Both the position numbers and the translations under genes were made by a program. The notes beneath the pieces were generated by a model. It was not told the origin of the DNA, searched no databases, and saw only the letters and a program-made list of their open reading frames with translations. This document shows positions 29,373-37,530 of a stretch of 64,000 nucleotides of DNA, in pieces. Origin of the DNA: Haliclona indistincta (lineage: Eukaryota > Porifera > Demospongiae > Haplosclerida > Chalinidae); NCBI GenBank assembly GCA_964017065.1, contig OZ024784.1, positions 4,259,152-4,323,151 on the forward strand. Reading direction: 5' to 3'. The first letter of the stretch is position 1; the number at the start of each line of letters is the position of its first letter.

Positions 29373-29591
29373 TGTTTGTTGCTAGCATTGTTTACTGTGT
29401 CTCTCTTGTTGTATTCAGGTGTGTGTGTGTGTGTGTGGAGTAACCTGTCTGACAACCATTAATGGAAACTAACTCTACCACCACTAGACCTTCCTTAGCC
29501 TGTGACTGCTGTCGACTTTGCTCCTCAAATGCTTCCTAGCAGCAGGTGGGTCTTATATTATACTTTGTGCGTAATTATAGTATGCACACTT

Positions 29592-29671
<80 letters not shown>

Positions 29672-29806
29672 GCAGCTGGGTTGGAAGTAGCCCGGTTGCT
29701 AATACCACTGCTTACAAAGAACAAAGGAATTCGACGAGAGAAAATTGCTGTTAGCTTCATGCAGTGTGGATCACTCAGTCATAATATTTAGAGTAAACTT
29801 TTGATT
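29373..29806 (+). pseudogene. ELP2 3'-end pseudogene fragment
   Basis: This is a second copy of ELP2 intron and exon sequence from 22386 to 22904: the TGTTGTATTCAG acceptor, the exon with AACTAACTCTACCACCACTA, the donor GTGGGTCTTATAT and the final exon end (GATCACTCAGT...ATATTTAGAGTAAACTTTTG). It is broken. The GTGTGTG tract has grown at the exon start, the CT tract before the next exon has expanded to about 75 bp, and the segment joining the penultimate and last exons, including their intron, has been lost with a junction of CTAATAC to CACTGC. It cannot encode the ELP2 end. Confidence 0.85.
29595..29668. repeat. CT dinucleotide microsatellite
   Basis: A nearly pure (CT)n tract of about 74 bp. 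The matching site in ELP2 (22592-22608) has only about eight units, so it grew after the duplication. Confidence 0.9.
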
Positions 29807-29874
29807 TAAAAAATCAACAGTGGAATGCATGCGTGGGATACTACTATACTGTACTAGTTTCTAGTCATTAATTT

Positions 29875-30258
29875 TTATGAGATAATGCACGCCCCTGCGC
29901 CGCCGAGTCCGCCGACGACGGCTCGTTGCCACACCACAACATTGAAGCCTTCCCTGTCTCTGAGAACGTCTCCTGCTTTGTAGTTAGGGAGGTACTGTCT
30001 GGCGTAGACTTGACCACGAATAGTAAAAGTCTGTACTTGAATGTCTAGGTTGGCTTTCACAGGAGAGTTTTGGGATGCGATCTTGGTCATTTCGCGAGCG
30101 TGGTTTTCTATCGTTCTCGCCAAGTCCTCGAGAGTTGGTCCTTGTGCTGGATTGAAGTAAAGTGAGTAGCTGACTTGAGATTCTTGGGTCACCCAGCATG
30201 CCGCGGCATCAGTGTAACGGGGAATACAACTTAACATTGATATCGCTGCTGACGCCAT
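29875..30258 (-). CDS. Small CaaX-ended protein, copy 2
   Basis: This 127-aa intact frame is a duplicate of the gene at 22978-23346. Core blocks are preserved (PRYTDAAACWVTQESQVSYS, GPTLEDLARTIENHAREM, TFTIRGQVYARQYLPNYKAG, REGFNVVVWQR). It differs at the N-terminus (MASAAISML...), lacks two residues in the middle (SQNSPVKANL against SQNAPVPVKTNL), and has a Gly-rich extension before its CIIS ending. Both copies thus keep a CaaX box even though the residues just before it changed. Changes are mostly conservative substitutions with no stop or frameshift, unlike the adjacent ELP2 fragment. The function is unknown. Confidence 0.75.
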   Translation of the reverse strand: MASAAISMLSCIPRYTDAAACWVTQESQVSYSLYFNPAQGPTLEDLARTIENHAREMTKIASQNSPVKANLDIQVQTFTIRGQVYARQYLPNYKAGDVLRDREGFNVVVWQRAVVGGLGGAGACIIS

Positions 30259-30346
30259 CTCTGCTAGCTCGAGAATACCGACAATACAGGGCGAATAAAA
30301 CTACAACACCAGACTGAGCCGAGCTAGCTAGCTTGTGATGCCACGC

Positions 30347-30500
30347 CCTTTAATACTCAGATACATGTATTATTAATACTCAGATACATGTATTATTACT
30401 GGTATTTATAGCTATAACCTATAATAATAAACACATGATAGTGATATAGGTATTGAATAAACTTGTATGAACACATGATAATAATATTGAATAAACTTGT
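30347..30500. repeat. Short tandem duplications
   Basis: Two copies of ACTCAGATACATGTATTATTA in a row (about 30353-30398) are followed by two copies of an AACACATGATA...ATTGAATAAACTTGT unit (about 30430-30500). Confidence 0.7.
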
Positions 30501-31075
30501 CAAAATTAAAAGTTTCACAGAATCCACCATTGTCATAAACTTTTAAAACCCTTCTCTTTCTCCTGCTTCCTCTATTCTAATCTTATAAGACCATTCAAAA
30601 AGTAAATGTATTCCAGCCGTTTCTATTCCTATGACCACTTTCTTGCAACTGTTCTAGCTTTTTTCTAACTCGATCTTGATCCTGTGGTATTTTTATTACT
30701 CTGATCCTTTGACTTGTCTATTAAGTCTTGTGCCATGCAGTATTTATAATTAATTCTTCTATACTCTATAGAGATGATAGCCAGGCTAATTGAATTGACT
30801 ATGTTGTTAATAATGGAAATCATGTTTTTTAGTTATTTGTTGGTGCACGGGTGCATAAATTCTTCATGCAATTCTCTGTATTATACTAATTGTGTTGTGC
30901 TCACTACTAGCCCTAGCCTCCTCCCCAGGCCCCTCCACTCTAATAAACTAGCCGAGCATTTTATTGTAATAAAAGTGAATCACTTGCAACATTGTACAAT
31001 ATCAAATAGGAGGCTAGCATTCAGCATAACAGCTTTACACAGCACGTAAATTCAGAGTTGTTCATATTCGTACTA
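30501..31075. other. Sulfatase 1 downstream region, partly duplicated
   Basis: No gene. From about 30805 (GGAAATCATGTTTTTTAG) to the sulfatase stop the sequence repeats at about 32888-33132 downstream of sulfatase 2, with a few indels. It therefore marks one end of the tandem duplication unit. It likely includes the 3' UTR. Confidence 0.55.
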
Positions 31076-32614
31076 CTATGCTATATCTATGAAAGGTCCC
31101 CAGAATCCACCATACTGGTTAAGAGCAGTATCGCATGCTCCAGGCCACATGGTACCACGATCAGGATTAAAGTAACCATTCTGGTATTCTCTCAGCACTG
31201 CTCTCATTTTCCCCAGCATATCTGGCATTTGAGATGCTAGATTCATTCTCTCCTCAGGATCTTTCTTGATATTGTACAGGCAACCAGTGTCTCCACACTT
31301 TTCACTTACCTTAATTCCTCCACTTGGATTGGTCAGGTTAGGATATTGCGGTCCTGTCCATCCAGCTTGTTCAACAGTGCCAGTGAGAATCTTGTAGTCT
31401 CCACTGATTAATGTCATGTTACTGGCAGGAATGTCTGTGCGTGGTGAGGTAGTAGTTTGTCCAGAAATCAGAGGCCACATGTTCATGCTGTCTATTGGAG
31501 GTAGATTTGCTTTTGCTGCTCGCTCATCAGTTGGATCAACACCAGCTAGAGCACAAAATGTAGCATACCAATCTGCCAAATGGATGTATCCGTCAGTTTT
31601 CTTTCCACGCATTGCTTGTGGTAAAAATCCTCCAGACACGAAAGCATTAACACGGATCCCTCCTTGCCAGTCTGACATTTTTCCACCTTTTAAAGGATAA
31701 TTGTTTGCTCCTCCTCCAGGATATACTGGTCCACCATTATCACTACTTGTAACAAACAGCAAGTTGTCCCACATACCACGTTTCTTCAGGGCGGTAGTAA
31801 GATTACCGACAACATCATCCAGGTAGTTGACCATGGCATGATAGTACTGCCGATCATGATCATCAATAAAACTGAATTTGTTCAAATAATCATCTGGTAC
31901 TTGAAGAGGACCGTGCACAATATGTGGAGCATAGTAGAGGAAGAGAGGAGTAGCAGGATCATGGCTATTAACAACATCCATTAAATGCATTGCAAATAGA
32001 TGCTCCTCATAACCTGTCCCATTTGATTTGTTGGCAGGTTGATCAAAGTCCCACAGATCAACAACTGGACCGTGATCTCTGCAGGCACTTGCAGTTTCTG
32101 TATAATAGTCATTTGCATGATGAAAGTAGCCAAATGAGGAGTCGAATCCACGTCCCTTCGGAGTGTGATCAGGTGTTGCCATGCCAGCATCCCATTTGCC
32201 CACCTGGTGTGTGGCATATCCTGCAGCTTTCATCTTTGTAGCAATACCAGTCATGTTGCGAGGAATTGCAGCATATCCTGAAACAGGGTCTTTTGGGTTG
32301 TAAATGTTAGGAGCAAGGTTTAAGTCATTGACATGAATTGGCAGTCTTCCACTCATCAATGAGGAACGAGAAGGTGAGCAAAATTTGTACGCATAATGTT
32401 GGTCTAGTTCCAGTCCGTTCTTGACCAGACTGTCAATGTTCGGTGTAACGACTTCTTTCGTCGGAGGATCGCGATGATAGCCTACGTTAGCCCACCCCCA
32501 GTCGTCGACGAGCATCATAACGATGTGCGGTTTTGTATTTTCTGCAGGTTTTACGAGCCGCTCTGCATTAGTTACTACCAGCAGAGCAATCAACACAGCT
32601 ACCCGGGAGTTCAT
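31076..32614 (-). CDS. Secreted sulfatase, tandem copy 1
   Basis: A 512-aa intronless sulfatase of the arylsulfatase B/I/J-like group, hydrolysing sulfate esters, probably on glycans in lysosome or outside the cell. I start it at ATG 32612-32614 because this puts a signal peptide first (MNSRVAVLIALLVVTNAERL) and makes all three copies 512 aa; upstream in-frame sequence is probably 5' UTR. Visible: metal-binding DD at 37-38 (LVDDWGW), formylglycine motif CSPSR with C79, GKWD at 139-142, HIVHGPLQVP, SDNGG with D292/N293, and lysines 309/312. In typical arylsulfatases the third motif is GKWH, so the catalytic-site His is Asp here. Ca-ligand and Lys positions look intact. Several N-x-T/S sites suggest glycosylation. 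Confidence 0.93.
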   Translation of the reverse strand: MNSRVAVLIALLVVTNAERLVKPAENTKPHIVMMLVDDWGWANVGYHRDPPTKEVVTPNIDSLVKNGLELDQHYAYKFCSPSRSSLMSGRLPIHVNDLNLAPNIYNPKDPVSGYAAIPRNMTGIATKMKAAGYATHQVGKWDAGMATPDHTPKGRGFDSSFGYFHHANDYYTETASACRDHGPVVDLWDFDQPANKSNGTGYEEHLFAMHLMDVVNSHDPATPLFLYYAPHIVHGPLQVPDDYLNKFSFIDDHDRQYYHAMVNYLDDVVGNLTTALKKRGMWDNLLFVTSSDNGGPVYPGGGANNYPLKGGKMSDWQGGIRVNAFVSGGFLPQAMRGKKTDGYIHLADWYATFCALAGVDPTDERAAKANLPPIDSMNMWPLISGQTTTSPRTDIPASNMTLISGDYKILTGTVEQAGWTGPQYPNLTNPSGGIKVSEKCGDTGCLYNIKKDPEERMNLASQMPDMLGKMRAVLREYQNGYFNPDRGTMWPGACDTALNQYGGFWGPFIDIA

Positions 32615-33132
32615 GATTGCTACCAACTTCTTGTTTGAATTCACATCTAGAATATTAAAAAACACGTGAGTTGTGAATTCACTAGAGTAAGCCACCTACA
32701 TTCGGCCACCATCTATTATCGGACACTCGCACGTAGATTTGCAAATAAGCTACACAAATCAAACTTGACCGACGTATAGACACACACTTCCTCTGCCTGC
32801 ATTGCAAATTTGCAGCTCGTACTTGATTGCTGTGATGGTGGAGTTGCAGTTGAATTAACTACTGATGTTGTTATAATATTATAATAAATGGAAATCATGT
32901 TTTTTGATGGTGCACGGGTGCATAAATTCCTCATCCAAGTCTCTGTATTATACTAATTGTGTTGTGCTCACTACTAGCCCTAGCCTCCTCCCCAGGCCCA
33001 CCCCTCTAATTAACTAGCCAAGCATTTTTTTTTGAATCACTTGCAACACTGTAAACATCAAATAGGAGGCTAGCATTCAGCATAACAGCTTTGCACAGCA
33101 CGTAAATTCAGAGTTGTTCATTATTTGTACTA
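32615..33132. other. Spacer between sulfatase copies 1 and 2
   Basis: It holds the copy 1 promoter (CACGTG at 32663-32668, shared with copy 2) and the duplicated downstream region of copy 2. No gene is visible. Confidence 0.5.
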
Positions 33133-34671
33133 CTACGCTATATCTATGAAAGGTCCCCAGAATCCACCATACTGGTTAAGAGCAGTATCGCATGCTCCAG
33201 GCCACATGGTACCACGATCAGGATTAAAGTGACCATTCTGATATTCTCTCAGCGCTGCTCTCATTTTCCCCAGCATATCTGGCATCTGGGATGCTAGATT
33301 CATTCTCTCCTCAGGATCTTTCTTGATATTGTACAGGCAACCAGTGTCTCCACACTTTTCACTTACCTTAATTCCTCCACTTGGATTGGTCAGGTTAGGA
33401 TATTGCGGTCCTGTCCATCCAGCTTGTTCAACAGTGCCAGTGAGAATCTTGTAGTCTCCACTGATTAATGTCATGTTACTAGCAGGAATGTCTGTACGTG
33501 GTGAGGTAGTATTTTGTCCAGAAATCAGAGGCCACATGTTCATGCTGTCTATTGGAGGTAGATTTGCTTTTGCTGCTCGCTCATCAGTTGGATCAACACC
33601 AGCTAGAGCACAAAATGTAGCATACCAATCTGCCAAATGGATGTATCCATCAGTTTTCTTTCCACGCATTGTTTGTGGTAAAAATCCTCCAGACACAAAA
33701 GCATTAACACGAATCCCTCCTTGCCAGTCGCTTACTTTACCACCTTTAAGAGGATAATTGTTTGCTCCTCCTCCAGGATATACTGGTCCACCATTATCAC
33801 TACTTGTAACAAACAGCAAGTTGTCCCACATACCACGTTTCTTCAGGGCGGTAGTAAGATTACCGACAACATCATCCAGGTAGTTGACCATGGCATGATA
33901 GTACTGCCGATCATGATCATCAATAAAACTGAATTTGTTCAAATAATCATCTGGTACTTGAAGAGGAGTGTGTACAATATGTGGAGCATAGTAGAGGAAG
34001 AGAGGAGTAGCAGGATCATGGCTATTAACAACATCCATAACACGCTTAGCGAACAGATGCTCCTCATAACCTGTCCCGTTTGATGCATTTGCAGGTAGAT
34101 CAAAGTCCCACAGATCAACAACTGGACCGTGATCTCTGCAGGCACCTGCAGTTTCTGTATAATAGTCATTTGCATGATGAAAGTAGCCAAATGAGGAGTC
34201 GAATCCACGTCCCTTCGGAGTGTGATCAGGTGTTGCCATGCCAGCATCCCATTTCCCCACCTGGTGTGTGGCATATCCTGCAGCTTTCATCTTTGTAGCA
34301 ATACCAGTCATGTTGCGAGGAATTGCAGCATATCCTGAAACAGGGTCTTTTGGGTTGTAAATGTTAGGAGCAAGATTTAAGTCATTGACATGAATAGGCA
34401 GTCTTCCACTCATCAATGAGGAACGAGAAGGTGAGCAAAATTTATACACATAATGTTGGTCTAGTTCCAGTCCGTTCTTGACCAGATCGTCAATGTTCGG
34501 TGTAACGACTTCTTTCGTCGGAGGATCGCGATGATAGCCGACGTTGGCCCATCCCCAGTCGTCGACGAGCATCATAACGATGTGCGGTTTTGTATTTTCT
34601 GCAGGCTTTACGAGCCGCTCTGCATCAGTTACTACCAGCAGAGCAATCAACACAGCTACCCGGGACTTCAT
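33133..34671 (-). CDS. Secreted sulfatase, tandem copy 2
   Basis: 512 aa, intronless, and nearly identical to copy 1 over most of its length (signal peptide MKSRVAVLIALLVVTDAERL, CSPSRSSLMSGR, VGKWDAG, SDNGGPVYPGGG). Between about 33961 and 34065 the DNA instead matches copy 3 (encoding LFAKRVMDVVN and HIVHTPLQVP, where copy 1 has LFAMHLMDVVN and HIVHGPLQVP), which looks like gene conversion. The same GKWD variation as in copy 1 is present. Upstream DNA including AAAACACGTGAGTTGTGAAT is shared with copy 1, so promoter and coding region were duplicated together. Expression and substrate are probably similar to copy 1; that is inference. Confidence 0.93.
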   Translation of the reverse strand: MKSRVAVLIALLVVTDAERLVKPAENTKPHIVMMLVDDWGWANVGYHRDPPTKEVVTPNIDDLVKNGLELDQHYVYKFCSPSRSSLMSGRLPIHVNDLNLAPNIYNPKDPVSGYAAIPRNMTGIATKMKAAGYATHQVGKWDAGMATPDHTPKGRGFDSSFGYFHHANDYYTETAGACRDHGPVVDLWDFDLPANASNGTGYEEHLFAKRVMDVVNSHDPATPLFLYYAPHIVHTPLQVPDDYLNKFSFIDDHDRQYYHAMVNYLDDVVGNLTTALKKRGMWDNLLFVTSSDNGGPVYPGGGANNYPLKGGKVSDWQGGIRVNAFVSGGFLPQTMRGKKTDGYIHLADWYATFCALAGVDPTDERAAKANLPPIDSMNMWPLISGQNTTSPRTDIPASNMTLISGDYKILTGTVEQAGWTGPQYPNLTNPSGGIKVSEKCGDTGCLYNIKKDPEERMNLASQMPDMLGKMRAALREYQNGHFNPDRGTMWPGACDTALNQYGGFWGPFIDIA

Positions 34672-34813
34672 GATTGCTACCAACTTCTTGTTTGAATTCA
34701 TAGCTAGACTATAAAAAACACGTGAGTTGTGAATTCACTATTCCGCACTACCATAAACACTATATTGCAACCTGTTACAACAATTAAAAGTATACACGTG
34801 TGCATTCATACAT

Positions 34814-36352
34814 CTATGGCAAGAAAGGTCCCCAGAATCCACCATACTGATTTATACAAGTATCACACGCTCCAGGCCATATGCTACCACGATCAGGAGA
34901 AAAGTGACCCTTTTGGTATTCCCTTAGTGCTGCTCTCATTGTCTGCAGCACATCTGGCATCTGACTTGCCAGATTTGTAGTCTCTCCTGGATCAGTCTTG
35001 ATGTTGTACAGGCAACCAGTGATTCCACACTGCTCAACTGCTCTATGAAATCCACCTGGACTAGTGGAGTTAGGATATTGTGGTCCTGTCCATACAGCTT
35101 GATTAACAGTGCCAGTGAGAATCTTGTAGTCTCCACTGATTAATGTCATGTTACTAACCGGGACATCTGTGCGTGGTGAGGTAGTATTTTGTCCAGAAAT
35201 CAGAGGCCACATGTTCATGCTGTCTATTGGAGGTAGATTTGCTTTTGCTGCTCGCTCATCAGTTGGATCAACACCAGCTAGAGCACAAAATGTAGCATAC
35301 CAATCTGCCAAATGGATGTATCCATCAGTTTTCTTTCCATGCATTGCTTGTGGTAAAAATCCTCCAGACACGAAAGCATTAACACGAATCCCTCCTTGCC
35401 AGTCGCTTGCTTTGCCACCTTTGAGAGGATAATTGTTTGCTCCACCGTCTATGAGAGGTCCACCATTATCGCTAATTGTAACAAACAGCAAATTGTCCCA
35501 CATACCACGTTTCTTCAGGGCAGTAGTAAGATTACCGACAACATCATCCAGGTAGTTGACCATGGCATGATAGTACTGCCGATCATGATCATCAATAAAG
35601 CTGAATTTGTTCAAATAATCATCTGGTACTTGAAGAGGAGTGTGTACAATATGTGGAGCATAGTAGAGGAAGAGAGGAGTAGCAGGATCATGGCTATTAA
35701 CAACATCCATAACACGCTTAGCGAACAGATGCTCCTCATAACCAGTCCCATTTGATGTATTTGCAGGTTTATCATAGTCCCACAGATCAACCATTGGGCC
35801 ATGACGTCTGCAGGGAGATGTAGTTTCTGTGTAGTAGTCATTGTTATGATCAAAGTAGCCAAATGAGGAGTCAAATCCACGTCCCTTCGGAGTGTGATCA
35901 GGTGTTGCTATGCCAGCATCCCATTTCCCCACCTGGTGTGTGGCATATCCTGCGGCTTTCATCTTTGTAGCAATACCAGTCATATTGCGAGGAATTCCAG
36001 GATATCCTGAAACAGGGTCGTCCGGGTTATAGAAGTCAAGAGGAAGATTCTCATCATTGACATGAATGGGCAGTCTTCCACTCAATAGCGAGCAACGAGA
36101 AGGTGAACAAAATTTGTACGCATAGTGTTGGTTTAGTTCCAGTCCGTCGCTGACAAGGCTGTCTATGTTTGGTGTAACTACCTCGTTTGTCGGAGGATCG
36201 CGATGATAGCCTACGTTAGCCCACCCCCAGTCGTCAACGAGCAAAAGCACGATATGAGGCTTTGTCAACTTTTCAGCTGGCTTTACAGGTCGTTCTGCAG
36301 TGTTGCTAGTCACTAATAACAGACCAATCAGCACGGCTATCAGGGTGTACAT
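34814..36352 (-). CDS. Secreted sulfatase, tandem copy 3
   Basis: 512 aa, intronless and the most divergent of the array, with signal peptide MYTLIAVLIGLLLVTSNTAE. The formylglycine motif is CSPSR followed by Cys instead of Ser (CSPSRCSLLSGR). GKWDAG and SDNGG are present. Its two ends differ clearly from copies 1 and 2 (for example NQAVWTGPQYPNSTSPGGFH and the WGPFLP end instead of WGPFIDIA), while the middle third (NKFSFIDDHDRQYYHAMVN through IDSMNMWPLISGQN) is almost identical to theirs. It lies 151 bp from the divergent STYXL1-like start, so the two may share a promoter. The substrate is unknown. Confidence 0.93.
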   Translation of the reverse strand: MYTLIAVLIGLLLVTSNTAERPVKPAEKLTKPHIVLLLVDDWGWANVGYHRDPPTNEVVTPNIDSLVSDGLELNQHYAYKFCSPSRCSLLSGRLPIHVNDENLPLDFYNPDDPVSGYPGIPRNMTGIATKMKAAGYATHQVGKWDAGIATPDHTPKGRGFDSSFGYFDHNNDYYTETTSPCRRHGPMVDLWDYDKPANTSNGTGYEEHLFAKRVMDVVNSHDPATPLFLYYAPHIVHTPLQVPDDYLNKFSFIDDHDRQYYHAMVNYLDDVVGNLTTALKKRGMWDNLLFVTISDNGGPLIDGGANNYPLKGGKASDWQGGIRVNAFVSGGFLPQAMHGKKTDGYIHLADWYATFCALAGVDPTDERAAKANLPPIDSMNMWPLISGQNTTSPRTDVPVSNMTLISGDYKILTGTVNQAVWTGPQYPNSTSPGGFHRAVEQCGITGCLYNIKTDPGETTNLASQMPDVLQTMRAALREYQKGHFSPDRGSIWPGACDTCINQYGGFWGPFLP

Positions 36353-36503
36353 GATTGCCTGTTACATTCACTGCAACGACGAAAGTACAAATTTTATTCA
36401 ACGCTACTTCTAGTCAACGCTACTTCTAGTTCTACTTCTAATTGTAGTTCCAATTCCTGCAGCATCTCAGCCCCGCCTTCTTAATTGTTGGGTTCCGCCC
36501 AAA
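36353..36503. promoter_or_regulatory. Divergent promoter, sulfatase 3 / STYXL1-like
   Basis: 151 bp between start codons. It includes a tandem CAACGCTACTTCTAGT repeat at about 36398-36430 and the CCCGCC-type boxes near 36471 and 36495. Regulation is inferred. Confidence 0.4.
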
Positions 36504-37484
36504 ATGGCGCTGCATGCGACGTCGGACGGTGACCCTGTTTTTCTCCGCTGGGTAAGCCCTGAAGATATTTTCAACCTTCCGCTTTACGAAAATTACCTCG
36601 TGATCGACACGCGTTCTGCAGAGTCCTTCGCCTGTGGTAGTATAGCCACGGCTGTCTCCTATCCAGGCCCTTGTGATCTGGATACAACAGAGGATGAGCG
36701 AGAGAAGTCATTGTATGAATTTGCTAAAAGATACGCTGCAGAATATTATCGTCCAGAAAATGCCAATCCTGTGGTAGTCTATGGTGAAGCAATGGACACT
36801 GCACACGCAGAGTGGCTAGCTCGAAGACTGGGAAGCCTACAAGCACAAAGAAAATCTATAGCAGTCTATAATCAGTGTGAAATAGACAGGCGTGATGAAA
36901 AATTCGATCCTTTGGAACAATTCTGCCAAACCATAGCTGACAGAGTTAAGGAGATATGGGTTCTTAATGGTGGCTACCAGGCCTTCCAGCAAACATATCC
37001 TTTTCTGTGTGGAAATATTGGACCAGAAGAAATGTTTCCTGTTCCTCATCAGATCATGGAGGGGTTAATGATGGGCTCAAGGGTGGTCCCACTGACAAAC
37101 CAGTGTCTCACAAAAATGAGGATTAGTCACATAGTGCTGTCAAAACACCAAGAGATAGATTGGCACCAGCTCCAAGGGATACAAGTCCTCTCTTGTGATG
37201 TCCATGACAGGAACAAAGAAGATATGATGCAATGTTGGACCGCTAGTTATCAGTTCATTGAAGAAGCAAGAAAACAAGGTGGCTGTGTCTTAGTCTGTCT
37301 CTATGGTCGATCACGCTCTGCTTCCATCATTCTTGCTTATCTCATCAAGAACCAACGAATAAGTTTTACTGCAGCATGGGAGACATTGAGTAAGAAATGT
37401 TGGCACCTTATTGACAGAAGCTTAGTGTACGAAGAACAACTGCAAGCATGGGAAAATTTTATACTACATGCAATAAAAAATTGA
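36504..37484 (+). CDS. STYXL1: Rhodanese + dual-specificity phosphatase (STYXL1/MK-STYX-like)
   Basis: A single 326-aa exon. N-terminal rhodanese-like domain (about 15-165): VSPEDIFNLPLYENYLVIDT, a CH2-type fold ending WVLNGGYQAFQQTYPFLCG, with no clear catalytic Cys in the active loop (VVYGEAMD). C-terminal dual-specificity phosphatase domain (about 180-320): MGSRVVPLTNQCLTKMRISH, acid-loop CDVHDRNKEDM, P-loop VCLYGRSRSAS with C265 and R271 in a CX5R spacing, then AYLIKNQRIS. The domain pair is that of MKP and MK-STYX proteins. Human STYXL1 is a pseudophosphatase with the Cys changed; here the Cys, Arg and following Ser are kept, only the preceding His is Val. Activity is therefore possible but unproven. 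ATG context AAAATGGCG and single-exon structure support the start. Confidence 0.85.
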   Translation: MALHATSDGDPVFLRWVSPEDIFNLPLYENYLVIDTRSAESFACGSIATAVSYPGPCDLDTTEDEREKSLYEFAKRYAAEYYRPENANPVVVYGEAMDTAHAEWLARRLGSLQAQRKSIAVYNQCEIDRRDEKFDPLEQFCQTIADRVKEIWVLNGGYQAFQQTYPFLCGNIGPEEMFPVPHQIMEGLMMGSRVVPLTNQCLTKMRISHIVLSKHQEIDWHQLQGIQVLSCDVHDRNKEDMMQCWTASYQFIEEARKQGGCVLVCLYGRSRSASIILAYLIKNQRISFTAAWETLSKKCWHLIDRSLVYEEQLQAWENFILHAIKN

Positions 37485-37530
37485 TTTTTATCACAAAATT
37501 ATTGTACACCATACAGTAGTCTAATGTTTA

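Noticed and set aside
29546..29791. 81-aa frame with Leu-Ser repeats
   Set aside because: Translation of the CT microsatellite and the broken ELP2 copy.
32614..32695. 27-aa upstream extension of sulfatase copy 1
   Set aside because: It would bury the signal peptide, and copies 2 and 3 do not share the full extension; the internal ATG gives equal 512-aa proteins.
31416..35432. Repeated 94-aa plus-strand frames in each sulfatase gene
   Set aside because: Antisense shadows of the conserved sulfatase coding sequence, repeated because the genes are repeated.
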